Source of the DNA: Myrica gale
Taxonomy: Eukaryota; Streptophyta; Magnoliopsida; Fagales; Myricaceae
NCBI GenBank assembly: GCA_963930655.1
Contig: OZ005601.1
Span: forward strand, 19,468,921-19,532,920
Direction of reading: 5' to 3'
DNA: 64,000 bases
The position numbers and the translations under genes are program-made. Of the stretch, positions 1 to 11,045 are shown one piece after another (positions within the stretch are counted from its first letter, which is position 1; each line of letters opens with the position of its first letter). The notes under the pieces were generated by a model. It did not search any database. It was not told where the DNA came from and worked only from the letters and a program-made list of their open reading frames with translations.

Positions 1-7
1 CTGCTTT

Positions 8-196
8 TTAGTAAATAAGATCACTAGCCTTATATCTAAATGGCTTCACAATGGCCTCCAATTCGAATAATGACAAACAGTCTGGATCATATGCTTCGTA
101 GTAGACATTGACATCTCCATCGATGTAACGATACTCAAACTGCCTACTGAATCTATTAATGTAATATACTTCGAATAGAAAGAACTCAGGAGGCAT
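8..196 (-). pseudogene. MULE-type transposon gene, PB1-like N-terminal domain (fragment)
   Basis: On the minus strand an exon follows a good splice acceptor (TTGCAG near position 221), and the first ATG is at 196. The reading begins MPPEFFLFEVYYINRF and continues through an acidic stretch containing DGDVNVYYEAYDPDCLSLFE. This matches the PB1-like domain that opens many plant MULE-related proteins: a VYY-type strand, a G-[DE]-V turn, then D-P-D-x-x-S-x-F-E. A TAA at 8-10 closes the frame, but it may lie past a splice donor. The rest of the gene would lie beyond the left edge of the window. The same domain recurs at 44.2 kb. What is seen is the domain pattern; that it belongs to a MULE is inference from family knowledge. 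Confidence 0.55.
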
Positions 197-221
197 GATT
201 TGCAAAATAAAGCACCTGCAA

Positions 222-1440
222 GTAATATAGATCATTCAGCTCATAATATAAAATGTTTTATAAAAATCACCTGAAAACAGAATCAGTAGAATATAAAAGC
301 ATTACTCTTTAAAAAAAAAAGAGTAAACGGCCAATGTGCTACAAAAATTTCAAGCAAACATTTGGGTATGTACATAGTACCCACAAAAAGGAGACAAAGA
401 ATGTCTTAAAGAAAACAGTTTGCAAAGAATCATGTACTTGGTACCCACAAAACATTCGGGTATGTCTTAAAAGATTTTTTGATACAAATACATACTAATG
501 TGGAGCTAACATCATGAACAAGTGTGCTCAAATAGATTCTATCATTATAACAATACACAACATTTAGGTTGTGGAAAAGAGAAATAACAATCGAAAGTTC
601 CACAATCAATAAGCTTATTCAACTACTTAAATGTTGGGACACAAAGGACTTGAGTGGGTCAAAGCTAAACATTAAACAAAGAGACCCACAGAGGCATTTG
701 GTATAATTTTAATGCACAGAACGTGAACAAAGGAGACCCACAAGCAACGAAATGTATACAACGCTCCAAACAAGTACTTAATGAGACCACACACATTGCT
801 CTAAGTGAATAGTAAAATAATGCCAACATATTCAATTGTGGGGGACAAAGCGGGATTACAGGACCACTAGGGGTTTCATATTCAATAAAGAGATGAAAAA
901 TTTGACGATTCCATGCAATTTTGGCATGCAATCCACATAAAATATACTACCTACATAGAATACCCAAAACTAACGAACATTCATCAAAATCACCAAAATC
1001 CCTAAACTTTTCACTTCCACATTTACCGTCACAGAATGCCCAAAACCCTAAAATAGCAAAAACCTCATTCATCAATTTTTGAAGTGCATACCTCTAGGAA
1101 ATGAGATCTCTTGAAAAGCTTGCAACTGAAATCAACTGGTGCGACCAAAGAATCAACTGGTATCGTCGAAGAGAAATGCACGAAATTGGGATGTTCGAGA
1201 ATGAAGATTATATTAAATTGGAATGTTCCCTCTCTCAACAGTTTACACTTAATAGAGGGCAAAATGGGCATAGAACTTGATAGTATATCACATGGACGGA
1301 AAATGCTTCGTTTACTGTAAAAAAAAAATAACGGGAAATTTGGGTACAAGGTGCAAATAGACGAATTTTTGAAGATTGAAGGCTTAATGTCATGAAATCG
1401 ATAAATCGGGATGCAAAGTGCCAATGCCCCCATAGTTCAG
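222..1440 (-). mobile_element. 5' leader/intron region of the MULE at the window edge
   Basis: This AT-rich stretch has no credible coding exon. Around 960-1100 it holds CCCTAAA-like and CCCAAAACCCTAAAA-like sequence, also seen (as the complement) at 53.2-53.4 kb next to another MULE leader. The two short overlapping open frames at 1.1-1.4 kb show no protein family signature. A terminal inverted repeat was not located with certainty, so the right boundary is approximate. Confidence 0.3.
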
Positions 1441-2640
1441 ATGTGCAAAATTTATTTTATCATTGCTTAATTCTCTATTATTCTAGGTTCTATATCATGT
1501 GTTTTACAAATCGAGAATTTTGCGACTTGAATGAAAATTATGAACCCTAGAATCTTGATTTGGTGCTTTTCAATTTTCAGCTCTTATATTATCAATTGTT
1601 TGTTATATGGATCTTATTTTCATTGCACCTTAGCTTGTTAGTTAGTTTTTTAAATTTCGCACTTACATATTAGTTTCGAGTTAAATTAGTAGATTATTAG
1701 GTTGGGTTTGCTTGCTGGAAATCTGTAGTTGATTAGGTTTGAATTGCTTGCTGTTTAGTTCTGAGTTAGTTTAATGAATGGTTAGGTTTTCTAGCATATT
1801 TCATTTATGTCTTGTGTTAACAAAATAAATTAAGCGTTGTTGGAATTCCTATCAAAAACCGACGGTGTGAATTCTTTAATTAAATGACGTTAGTCAAATT
1901 AGACATTCATGAATTTGACTAATTTTATAAATTAGTGATTTTACATTCGAAGGACGTTTAGGATTTTTCTAACAATGTTATTTTTAGCGTTTTAGTTTAA
2001 TCTCGTTGTTTAAAATGTTTTCAGTCTTTTCTTTTGTAGTGTTTTAATTTCGTTTTGAACTCCAAAAATATGAATCTAAACTTTCATATTATTAAAAGAA
2101 AAAGTTGCCTACATTGATTATAATCAGATCAGGTTTTTTAATAAAGAAAAATTAGCTAGCTACACATCAAATCACTAGCAGCATTGTAAAAGGCTGAGAA
2201 TGGCTCATATGGATATAAATTTATATAATCATATAATTGAGAAGGTCACGTTCCGTTTACGCAGGACAATAATCGTTCAACACAACAGATCCAGCGAATT
2301 TAGGGATGGTATCGCAACGAGAAGCATACTTTGAGAGTGAGTTGCAACGAGTTAAAGTTTGTGTGGTATTTGAGAATCGAGTGGCAGTTTGAGAAAGAAA
2401 ATTGTAATTTACCCAAGAATATATGTATAAGGTTGTATGTGTTACATTTTGTATACATGTGCAATACTTTACAAGAAAAAAAAAAAGAAACTATATAGGT
2501 TGAAAAAAAAAAAGAACAAACAAGAGAAGACAATGTTTGGGAGGTATCAAGTAGGTAGCTTGGCTATTTTGGAAAGAAAAACAAAATGCTCTATCGATAG
2601 AGATTTTGAATCTTGAGCCTTTTGATCGATGTTGTAGCTA
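1441..2640. other. Intergenic, no gene seen
   Basis: AT-rich sequence with homopolymer runs. The only open frame of note (2300-2533, minus) is low-complexity and resembles no family. No transposon terminus is clear here. Confidence 0.4.
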
Positions 2641-3373
2641 GGGGTGTTCATTAAACCGTCACCGGTACCGTAACCGGTAAGAGCGGTTATTGTACCTTAG
2701 CGGTGCGATGGCGGTGGCGGTATCAAATATGTGATTCCGTCAATTTGCGGTGACGGTTTTCGCCAAACCGTCACCTACACTACCGCTAACAACCTCTGGT
2801 TTAGACTTCAGATGATTATTGATTATGTGACATACTTTTATTGAACTTTGGTTGGAATATGTTAGTTGGTTTATGTCACATTGTTGGACACTTTTATTAG
2901 ACTTTAGTCTTTATGTTTGAATATGATATTATGTTGGACTTTTGGACAACTTATTATATTTGTTATGAGTATTAATGATTATGATATTATGTTTGAATAA
3001 GTTATGATATTTTTCCATTTAATATGATTATTAATTATAATATTATGTTGCAAAATTTAAATATGTTATAATATTTGAATGATTATATTTATTGCTTATA
3101 TATAGACATCAAATGGTCTTAACGGTCCAAAAAAGCCCAAGAAAAATAGTTCAAAACAGTGAAAAAAATGAAATGTAAAAAAAAACTATTTTTTGACCTA
3201 ACGTTTACATGGTTTAAGCGATTATCGTCTAACCGTTACCGTTAATACCGTCACCGGCAAGAGCGGTTATTGTGCCTTAGCGGTGCGGTGACGGTGTTAA
3301 ATATGTGATTCTGTCAATTGCGGTGACGGTTTTTGCCAAACCGTCACCTACACTACCGTTGACCATCCCTAGC
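2641..3373. mobile_element. hAT-like non-autonomous element (MITE)
   Basis: The left end reads GGGGTGTTCA and the right end, as its complement, GGGATGGTCA. These are typical hAT-type termini. It is flanked by an 8-bp near-identical target duplication, TGTAGCTA at 2633-2640 and CGTAGCTA at 3374-3381 (7 of 8 match). Inside, a GC-richer block of about 130 bp (2655-2793), rich in CCGTCACC and GCGGTGACGG, is repeated in direct orientation at 3238-3362. An AT-rich centre without coding separates the two. The 8-bp duplication supports hAT over other superfamilies. Confidence 0.65.
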
Positions 3374-3381
3374 CGTAGCTA

Positions 3382-5279
3382 TGAGAGGTGTGTCAGACTG
3401 GACAATGAGAAGGTGTTGCTTCTTAAAAGGAAAAGAAAGATAGAAAGACAAAATTAATATATATTTCTCCAATTTCCACTGTTGCATGATTCTAGACCAT
3501 ACAAGACAAGTATCATCTTGTTACTAAAGCAAAATAGTTGGGCTGTGACATACCGGACCCCAACCCTCAAAAGTAAAGTTTTAATTTTAATTTTTTTTAA
3601 TACCATGCATGCCCTCTGCCCGCTCTCCCTTTCTCCCATAGTTGATCCCATCCCTTGCAAGAGCGGACCTTGAGCTTGACCGCAACGCCGACCCTGCTAG
3701 CTTGGCTCAAGGTCAAGTGCAATTGGCGTTAGGGTCGGCTTCAAAAATTGAACCCTGACTGAGTTGGGGTTGGGGTTGCGTAACCTGACGATGAACATCC
3801 CTAGGCCCACACTCCTCAATTCTGCCATGGTATTTTATCTCTCCCCATCTATAGGCTATTATTTTTATATAATTATGAGTATTATTATTCAGATATATAT
3901 CTTAGATATATAGTTAATATTACATATACTTTATATTTTTTAAAATAATATATATTTTTATTTTTATTAAAAATAACACTTTTTTTTAGATTAATGAAGA
4001 CACATATATAATTCCATTGATTACTTTTTTAATTTATGTCGAATTTATGTTAAGAATTCCATTTAAGAATTCTATTTACTAATTATACAAGATTACAAAA
4101 CAAAATATAGCGTGGATCAAAGATCGAAAAGTATATTCAAGAAACATGTTTGAGGTAGAACCAAACATTGAAAACTAGAATACTTTACTAAAATATAATT
4201 CATTTTGAAACTATTTTCATTATAAAGAACCTGCGGATTAAATCAAAGGAGCCTAGGTTTAGTTTTTAGAGGCTATTGAAAAATATATATATAGAAACTA
4301 GGCTATTTTTCCCAAGCCATCCAAACAGAGGCTACAGATTAGTTCTCTTTCGAGCAAACAAGGTTGATGTTAGCACTTCTGTTGCTGGCTCTTCGACCAT
4401 GCTTTAAACGAACTGATATTAGATTTACTTTCTGATATTATGTTGAAGTTAGCAGCCTAACAAATTAGCCCTGTTTCAACAAAAGGAAGAATACTTCATA
4501 GCTTAAGCCATCACTGCGGCTATAAAACTATGCTCCCCAAGTCTGCTTATCGCTCCCAAACCATCGTCATCAATATCCAATAGTGATGGGGACTTTCACA
4601 ATAGGTGTATGTCTAAGCGAGTATCGTCTATATGGTCGGATATGGGTCAAGCAAGAAAATGACGTTTCAAACTCACGAACAAGTATCAAGATAGGCTCAT
4701 AATTATACCCTGGTTATTTGTACATTCATTCCACTATCACACGAGATATAAGAGATTTTTTTTTTATCCAGACGTGTACAAATCCCTCACAGGAGACTAT
4801 TCTGACGAGTGGCTCTAAAGTAATGCAACAAACTGAGTTGGCTTGGCTCTAATAATTTAGGAACTTCCCCATGGCTTTGGGAAATGGTCGACTTCCTGGT
4901 CCAAAATTATGTGGAAAGGTTTACTATATTTGCGATTTATAACATATGACATACACTCATTTGGCATTCTCTGAACTTTAGAATGCAAAATGCACAAATA
5001 TCTTTCATGAGAGATGTTTCTATAAACCTAACATCCACAAGGAAAATCAGTTTCTATGATGAATGAGAATATTTCGTCTATACAACGTTTGAAATTAAAT
5101 CAACCTCAGCGCATCAGTGGGACAAAAGCACTACCACAACCACTGACTTATGACCCAAAAGGTAGCACTCCATTCTTAGAACTTAATTGAAACCTATGGG
5201 AGACATAACAACAGCTAAGCTCGTACAAATCTGTAGAATCAAGCCAAAGAAAAACACCTCCAATACTTTCTGTAACTTA
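3382..5279. other. Intergenic; old hAT-like end near 3.8 kb, otherwise nothing
   Basis: The sequence ending near 3805 (GATGAACATCCCTAGG) is a second hAT-like terminus in the same style as the element just upstream, but no partner end was found. The remainder is AT-rich (3.85-4.3 kb is strongly so) with no exon, RNA gene or further element recognised. Confidence 0.35.
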
Positions 5280-5462
5280 GGGGATGTTCGGTTAAGGTGT
5301 ATTGTGAGGATTTTTTGTGTTTTGAGAATTTTTATGTGATGTTAACTTTATTGGTATGCGTGTTGTAGTTATATTTATGTGGTGTGAAAAATGATGTTTG
5401 GTTGTAGAATCCTGAGGATTCAAAAAATCCTGAGGATTCTTTGTAAACGAACAGACTCTTAG
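5280..5462. mobile_element. Short MITE-like insertion downstream of the AIP2-type gene
   Basis: A 180-bp AT-rich block is bracketed by short inverted ends (ATGTTCGGTT on the left; the complement of the right end contains CTGTTCGTTTAC). It holds a local repeat of AATCCTGAGGATTC. It lies about 95 bp past the stop codon of the minus-strand gene, so it is probably in its 3' flank or 3' UTR. No coding. Confidence 0.35.
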
Positions 5463-5555
5463 AACTGTTCAAGAATCAACAGGCTGGCCTCAACACATAC
5501 AGTTACAAGTACGGTACATACACATTATTGACTGTGCGACATGTGTCATTCTAAT

Positions 5556-7429
5556 TTAAACATACATGTATTCACCACCACGAATGGCATTTGCAGCACC
5601 TCTCCTCTCTTCTTCGGCCTCTTTTTCCCGCTCTTTCCGACTCTCATAAGCATGATCATCAGTTTGCAACTCATGGCGACAAATAGGACAAGAATTGTGC
5701 TCTTCCTGCCATAAGTAAAATAGTATCAAGTGGATGCAGAAAAAACAATAAGTTTACCTGACATTGCAGCAATCAGTAAAGGCATATTACCAGCCACGGC
5801 TTCAGACAGGGAGGGTGGAAAGTGTGCTTGCAAGGCAACTCCTGCATCCTGACACTAACAACCAAGTTCTCCTTGCAAATTGCGCACTCTGCATCTTTTC
5901 CAAGCTTGGCCAGGATTTCTTCTGTAAGAGTGATGACTGGAAGCTTTGCAACAACTTCCTTACTGGCAGGTGGTGCTGTTCGGGGTACGTCATCATTTTC
6001 CGGAATCTTGTAAACAGAGAAAATGACAAGATTTTGATGTTAACTCCTTAATATGGCACAATAACTAAACTTCCTTTTTTAACCATGTATCAAATAGCTA
6101 AGAAGACCATTCACAAAAGACAAAAACATGAGGAGGCAGGGGAAAAAGGAAGAGAAAGAGCTTATCTTTTGCATCAATCAACTTCAATTTCAATGTTTTT
6201 TTTCCAAACTTCTTATGCTTTGTTTTATTTTTCCTATACCTTCTATGAACAAAAAAAAAGACCTGAAGAACAGACTCATGGGAATGCTACTACGATCCTA
6301 GATGTAGATGCAATACCTATTTTTCCAGCAAGAAATATAAAAGAGAAACTTAACTACATCCTAATATAAGAAACCTAAAGGAAAGGGAGTTAAATAAGTA
6401 CCAGTGGCAGAACATCATCTAGCTGCATCATGAGCTCTTGAACTAGACTGGCAGGATTTTCTGTTGTGTTGTTGTTTTCCGCCAGACCTTGAGAAGATTC
6501 AGCTGCAAAGAGTGTAGCTGCGGCTGTCAAGAGGTTTGAATGCACAAGCCACTGAGGCTGTGGTGGCTCCGGATCCACAGTGAGATGCCCCTCAAAAAGA
6601 TACCCTGAATCAACCCAAAAGAAAGAAAAGGAAAACCTGTTAAAAAAAGGTTAAACGGGAAAATCGACAGGAATTTCAAAATGCAGGGAATGAAATAGGA
6701 GTAGGATGATATGGGGACCTCTGTTGGACGTACTTCCCGTGGATTCAGAAGCCTCGGAAGGATTAGCTACTTGGTGCAAGTGTTCCCTTGCCTGCAATAT
6801 GCAAGTCTTCATGTGCTCCTTCTCAGAAGCATCAAAGAGCAGGGGTTCAGCCTGCTCAAAAAGCTCAAACCCCGCAAGCCAGAACCCAGGTGCCGTGTAC
6901 CTCGTCTTTAAAATGGTTGCGACCCGGCAGATAACAGAATAGAACTGCCACCAACACCACCACCCACCACAAGTTGTGTTCAACGCTTAGTTAATTACCA
7001 CGGCATGACCATGAAACATAGTACTCTTGCATAAAGCTACGTTATGATCTCTATGGCTACTGTGTAATCTGGAATCTCGTTAGACTTAATCATAGAAATA
7101 TGATTGTAAAACAATTTCGTTTTAGAATATACAATTTAATATTGAAAGGAGACAATATCAAATAGGGAACAGAATGCCTTAAATTTGAAACTATACATTC
7201 TGAGTGAGAGGAATTTGAAAAACAAATACATAACAAATTGCAAAACAAACAACGGGAAAGCAGAGAGAGAAAGGCGGACCAATATCCGAAGAGAGGGAGC
7301 GGCAGAGGGATAACGGTCGCGGAGCAGAGATTTGAGGGAGAAGACAGCCTCCTCGAACTTTTGCTTCTTTCCAAGCTGTTTCTTCAAGTCCTCCAATTGC
7401 AGTCTCAAACACTCATCCTCCCGATCCAT
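5556..7429 (-). CDS. AIP2: RING-H2 E3 ubiquitin ligase, AIP2-type
   Basis: Five exons join in frame: 7280-7429, 6719-6944, 6402-6604, 5791-6006 and 5556-5705. All introns are GT-AG. They give 314 residues, about the length of Arabidopsis AIP2. The protein opens MDREDECLRLQLEDL with a charged helical N-terminus. The middle carries the AIP2-like stretch GYLFEGHLTVDPEPPQPQW. The C-terminus has a RING-H2 finger at roughly residues 234-274: CAIC, then LPCKHTFH, then a last CPIC, so all eight zinc ligands are present. It ends in a Lys/Glu/Arg-rich helix and GGEYMYV. In Arabidopsis AIP2 polyubiquitinates the seed regulator ABI3 and dampens abscisic-acid signalling, acting in nucleus and cytoplasm. 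The role here is inferred from homology. Small MITEs sit in both flanks. No break or missing ligand was seen, so the gene looks functional. Confidence 0.93.
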
Positions 7430-7517
7430 CTTCTTTCTCTCTATGATCTTTTCTTGGCAAACCTTTTGGGTTTTTTTTTGTTAGTTTGGCCTTTTATTGT
7501 TTTCTCTACGCTTTTTT

Positions 7518-7722
7518 TAGGTTGTGTTTGTGTTGTAAAATGTTGGGTATGGGAATATGTGTTGGTATTGGGTTTAGTGAAAAGGTGAAGAGAGAGGTAA
7601 TTTTTTATAGTTTTTGTAATTTTTTATATTTTTTTATGGGAGAGAGAGAGATTATATTGGAGTATTTTATTAGGAGAGAGATAAAATGTTGAAAATTATT
7701 AGGTTGGCAAACACAGCCTTAG
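7518..7722. mobile_element. MITE (family A) in the AIP2-type gene promoter
   Basis: The left end reads TAGGTTGTGTTTG and the complement of the right end CTAAGGCTGTGTTTG. The interior (TTGGGTTTAGTGAAAAGGTG, AGAGAGAGGTAATTTTTTAT, GAGAGAGATTATATTGGAGT) matches, in opposite orientation, the insertion at 60.38-60.60 kb. It has no coding capacity. It lies about 90-290 bp upstream of the minus-strand start codon at 7429, within the expected promoter or 5' UTR. Confidence 0.6.
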
Positions 7723-8070
7723 TTATATCACGGAGTAGTTATTCCAGCCCTCGATCTGGACCCTTTCGATTTTTTCTTCCCGAAGAAGTCACTGCAACCG
7801 GCCTAAAGGGAAGAATCGCCTCTGCTCAGATTCAAAAAACGTCTTGTGGTACCTGTACAGATCAACCAATACTACCTTGCCACGCCTCGAGGGAATGATC
7901 TTGCGGTACCTGTGAAGATCACTGAAGGCTGCCTCGCCACGTCACTTCACCTTTTTTAGGAAGATAACCATGAATTTCCCTCGGGCCCCAAACTTTTATT
8001 GCATTCACAGTTTGCACAGTACACGTCATGCCTTCATTCACAATTCGACCGCACGTTTGCAAAGCCTCTT
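7723..8070. other. Intergenic, GC-richer, no gene
   Basis: Somewhat GC-richer than its surroundings. It contains two diverged copies of a GGTACCTGT-AGATCA motif (about 7848 and 7905), each followed by a GCCACG block. This could be the decayed end of an LTR. No coding is recognised. Confidence 0.25.
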
Positions 8071-8495
8071 ATAGTAACTCAGTGATTTTACCTTTTATTA
8101 CTTGAGTTTTATTTTTTAAAATACTAGTCTTTAAATTTAGATTTTTTTATAAAATAGTCATTTCATCATTCTGTCGTTTATATATTTAACAGAGCTCTTT
8201 CACACGTCAGCAATTTGAAGCGGTCGACCGCTACATAGCAATTTGAAGCGGTCGACCGCTACATGTACCGGTCGACCGCTGCATATATCGATCGACCGTT
8301 CACGTTCAAAACATATATCCGGTCGACCGATACATAGTCCGTTAAGCATATGGATGGCAGACTGACGGAATGACCATTTTGTAAAAAAATGTAAACCTAA
8401 TGACTAATATAATATTTGAAAAAATGAAACCCAATGACTAAAATGTAATAGCGTGTAAAACCTAATGACTAAACTGATAAATTCCCTAAATTTTA
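8071..8495. mobile_element. Foldback-type non-autonomous element with palindrome cluster
   Basis: Two AT-rich arms, about 8080-8175 and 8345-8490, are imperfect inverted complements of each other. The shared core is TTTTACAAAATGGTCATT-like sequence and repeated ATTAGTCATTAGG-like units. Between them lies a short GC-rich centre holding the 10-bp perfect palindrome CGGTCGACCG at 8221-8230, 8249-8258, 8269-8278 and 8320-8329. A fifth copy with one mismatch is at 8289-8298. No coding. The arm style resembles the long terminal repeats of small MULE-like elements. No target duplication could be assigned. Confidence 0.5.
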
Positions 8496-9031
8496 TGAAA
8501 TTTCTAAAAAATGAAATCATATTTTTCATTACAAAATTTTAATTTTTTTTCAATTTTTACAATAATATGTATTTTTAATTTAATTTTAAAATTAAAAAAA
8601 TTCCATCTTTTTTAATTATCTCTTTTTCTTATAATAAAAATATACAACTCACTCTTTTGTTTAAACTTTTATTACTTTGTGTACACAGTAGCCAATAAAA
8701 AGTCGCGTCTCCTCAATTTTCGTAAGAATCCTTAATTATTTGCAAACTATCCTGAACGAACCTAAGGGTGGTGAGTACATGTGCCCATTCCGGTTTCATT
8801 TATCGGAATCCTTATTTTCATCCTGGAATAAAATTGAAATCTAAAAATTTCTGGAAGAGAGCAAGAAATATAAAAAAAAATACAAAGACAAAGACGGATG
8901 ATCAATTTGAAAGTATGAACAGAAACAATATCAACAATTGATAAAACCTCCTTCAACCTCTAGAACAACATCAGCAAGTGAATGAAAAACAGAGCACTAT
9001 GTCTTGAAAACAAAAGGTAAGAAAACAAAAA
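8496..9031. other. Intergenic, no gene seen
   Basis: AT-rich; one short open frame (8762-8956, minus) has no recognisable features. It ends in an A-rich stretch that directly abuts the retrotransposon LTR. Confidence 0.35.
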
Positions 9032-9414
9032 TGTTATGTACCCCTTGAAATCAAGAATATGAATGTAAAATTGTAGGAATTGATGATTAGTAGAAGTGTT
9101 TGGATGAACAATAAAATGAAGAAAACGGTATTGACTCTATTCGAGAGAGAGCTCTCTCCTTTGTCTTTCAACTTTGCAGATTTTTGCTAATATAACATAG
9201 CTGTTGGGTTCTTCTTCTAAGCAGCCCACTGGGCCTTAATGTAAAGCAGTAAAACATAAAGTTAACATATGTATTGCCAACCCAATAGACCAGGCCAAGC
9301 CCACAACTAAAGAACACAGTCAACGACCAACACCAAATAACACTTCGGGAATTCTCTTGCCCTTCACGCCTCTCCTTTCCCTTTCTCTCCTCTTCCACCT
9401 ACAGACCCATGACA
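9032..9414 (-). repeat. 3' LTR of the gene-capturing retrotransposon
   Basis: A 383-bp direct repeat of the sequence at 11961-12357. It lacks a 24-bp piece of the other copy (between TTTTTGCT and TAATATAAC) but has a CTCTATTCGAGAGAG insertion the other lacks. The same sequence occurs a third time, in opposite orientation, at 13753-14162. Confidence 0.9.
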
Positions 9415-9428
9415 TTTCATTCCCCTTC
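9415..9428 (-). other. Polypurine tract
   Basis: On the minus strand GAAGGGGAATGAAA directly precedes the TGTCATGG start of the 3' LTR. This is the expected position and composition for the plus-strand DNA primer of an LTR retrotransposon. The neighbouring TTGAGGACAAGG motif is common just before this tract in plant gypsy elements. Confidence 0.75.
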
Positions 9429-9471
9429 AAACAACCTTGTCCTCAAGGTTGAAATTTATTAAAGCTTCTTA

Positions 9472-10071
9472 TCAATCACCAACCATATAAGGCAACACAT
9501 CCTGCCTCAGGCTTTGAAATGTATTCTTTTGAGCAAGAACTTCTTGTAGAACAGACCTCTTGAATGCATAAAAATGAGCATCCATGAGATCAGCTCGGAT
9601 TTTCATCTGACCAACTGCACGGAGTATGCTCTTCTGTATGCGAATATCTTTCTCTAATTCAGCACCCGTAGCTATATATAAGAGGAACTGTTTTGTGGGG
9701 TCCAACCCTATAAGGTTGTAGCGCCCTGGCTTCTTAGTTTTGTCTTTTCCACCAGATGGACCAGAATCTGAAAGTCCACTGATGGGAGCAGAGCACAGCG
9801 TTGCAGTCACCACAGCATCATGTCGTCTATGAGCAGCCGCCACTGCGCCAGGAGGAACATCAGAAATAAGATCCCCACTTACAACCATGTTGTCCTTTGC
9901 TGTCAGGTGGTGAGCAATGGCCCGAAGTGCACCAGCAATTCCAACATCTTCTGGGACTGCAGCAACCTCAACATGTAGACGATCAACATATGCCCCTGAT
10001 ATCCAACCACCAACCCGAACAACAGCATCTTGCCCTTCAACCACCTGTACCAAATTCAGAAATGTATTGAT
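9472..10071 (-). pseudogene. Captured fragment of eIF2B gamma subunit
   Basis: About 200 residues of uninterrupted coding on the minus strand match the nucleotidyltransferase-like part of plant translation initiation factor eIF2B subunit gamma. Landmarks include GGWISGAYVDRLHVEV, VVSGDLISDVPPGAVA, HRRHDAVVTATLCS, KTKKPGRYNLIGLDPTKQF and KSILRAVGQMKIRADLMDAH. It ends at LPYMVGD and a stop just before the polypurine tract. In the cell this subunit belongs to the guanine-exchange factor that reloads eIF2 with GTP. Here it is an internal slice without the protein's ends. It is fused in frame to the preceding SET-like piece at about 10071 (after YVEGAG). The run contains no intron-like break although plant eIF2B genes are normally split, which argues for capture from spliced mRNA. 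It is unlikely to work as a factor. Confidence 0.85.
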
Positions 10072-10750
10072 ACCAGCTCCTTCGACATAAGCTATTTGCA
10101 ACCTTATCCTCATGCCATGGTCTTCACCCCATTGTAACAAACTTTCTTCTTTACCCAAGCTGTTATTTTCAACAATTGTCGTTTTCACAATGTTCTTGTC
10201 CCCAAAGTCACGGATCATATGAACACTTGCTTCCCGTAATTATCGCAGGACAATCACATGTATGCACTTACCAGTGGACAGTGAGACATCAAGAAGTGAA
10301 AAGATTGAATTAAGAGCCTCCACCTCATTTCTGGGGCTGTAAAATTCCCCTTGTGAACATGTGTCATCCTTGCTAAAATAACGTTCTACCTCATCTAAGT
10401 GTATGATTCTTGATAGCTGAAGCATTACTTTCAAGGGAGCACTTATCCAATTGGGACAGGAAGAACTCTTAAGGACAACGTGTTCTTTGGGACTAAAAAC
10501 ATTAGCTTGAAGTAAGCTCTTCTTTTTATCATAATGAAGGTCATCTTCTGATAGCTCAAGAACTACTGCACAAGCGTCAGTCTCTTTGGCTTTATCAGAT
10601 ACCGATGGCTGCACCCAATTCAAAAAATGTGACATTGTGCGGTCACATATCCTCAGAGTTTGTATTGTTGTCGTGTGAGCTTGGTACTCTTGGGGAACAT
10701 ACAACAAACACTTGGTGCTCTTGAAGGGATACCCCAGCAAATTTCTATCT
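10072..10750 (-). pseudogene. Captured fragment, probably N-terminal part of a SET-domain (Rubisco-LSMT-like) protein
   Basis: In frame with the eIF2B-gamma piece, the minus strand encodes about 220 residues: FKSTKCLLYVPQEYQAHTT, later HVVLKSSSCPNWISAPLKV, LSRIIHLDEVERYFSKDD, and finally LLQWGEDHGMRIRLQIAYVEGAG. The last motif is the typical entry to plant Rubisco-methyltransferase-like SET proteins (QWG, then a G-x-G-RG-type SET start). The run stops exactly where the SET domain proper should begin, so the catalytic part is absent. One in-frame TAA (near 10240, between HVIVLR and LREASVH) is the only break. The identification rests on remembered family appearance and is less certain than for the flanking pieces. 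The left join with the lectin piece lies somewhere between 10710 and 10800. Confidence 0.5.
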
Positions 10751-11010
10751 CCTCTTAGACATAGCACATGTAAACCTTTCTCATCTTCATCTCCACCAAT
10801 TGAACCATAGTACCCATATATGCAATTCAGAACTTCATGCGGGTACTCCCATTTTACCTGATGTGTGGCTGTTCCTCCATTGCCCCCATGCTTGATGGAC
10901 CAAACAGCTTGACCATTATTGTTGTACTCTATCTGAATCGAGCAAATGGATTCTGCTGCTCTTGTCAAATAAATCTGCTTGAAACTAGTAAAAAGTCCAT
11001 CATCAAACAT
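10751..11010 (-). pseudogene. Captured jacalin-lectin fragment 2
   Basis: The reading starts MFDDGLFTSFKQIYLTR and contains WSIKHGGNGG and VKWEYPHEVLNCIYGYYG. This is the beta-prism fold of mannose-binding jacalin-related lectins: the W/F-DDG opening, the HGG turn, and the YP-E-x-L--I-GYYG strand pair. The C-terminal half of the domain, with the sugar-binding GxxxD loop, is replaced by the SET-like sequence. The change of family happens with no frame break, so the two form one chimeric frame. Confidence 0.75.
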
Positions 11011-11045
11011 GTTCCTTGTATCCCTGAGTGGCCAGTCTGCTCAGT

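Noticed and set aside
6706..7588. Plus-strand open frames across 5.8-7.6 kb as genes
   Set aside because: They are antisense shadows of the AIP2-type exons, which assemble with correct splice sites and a complete RING finger on the minus strand.
8221..8329. Evenly repeated palindromes resembling a CRISPR array
   Set aside because: The repeats are only 10 bp, spacing varies from about 8 to 21 bases, and the genome is a plant's. They are a feature of a foldback transposon.
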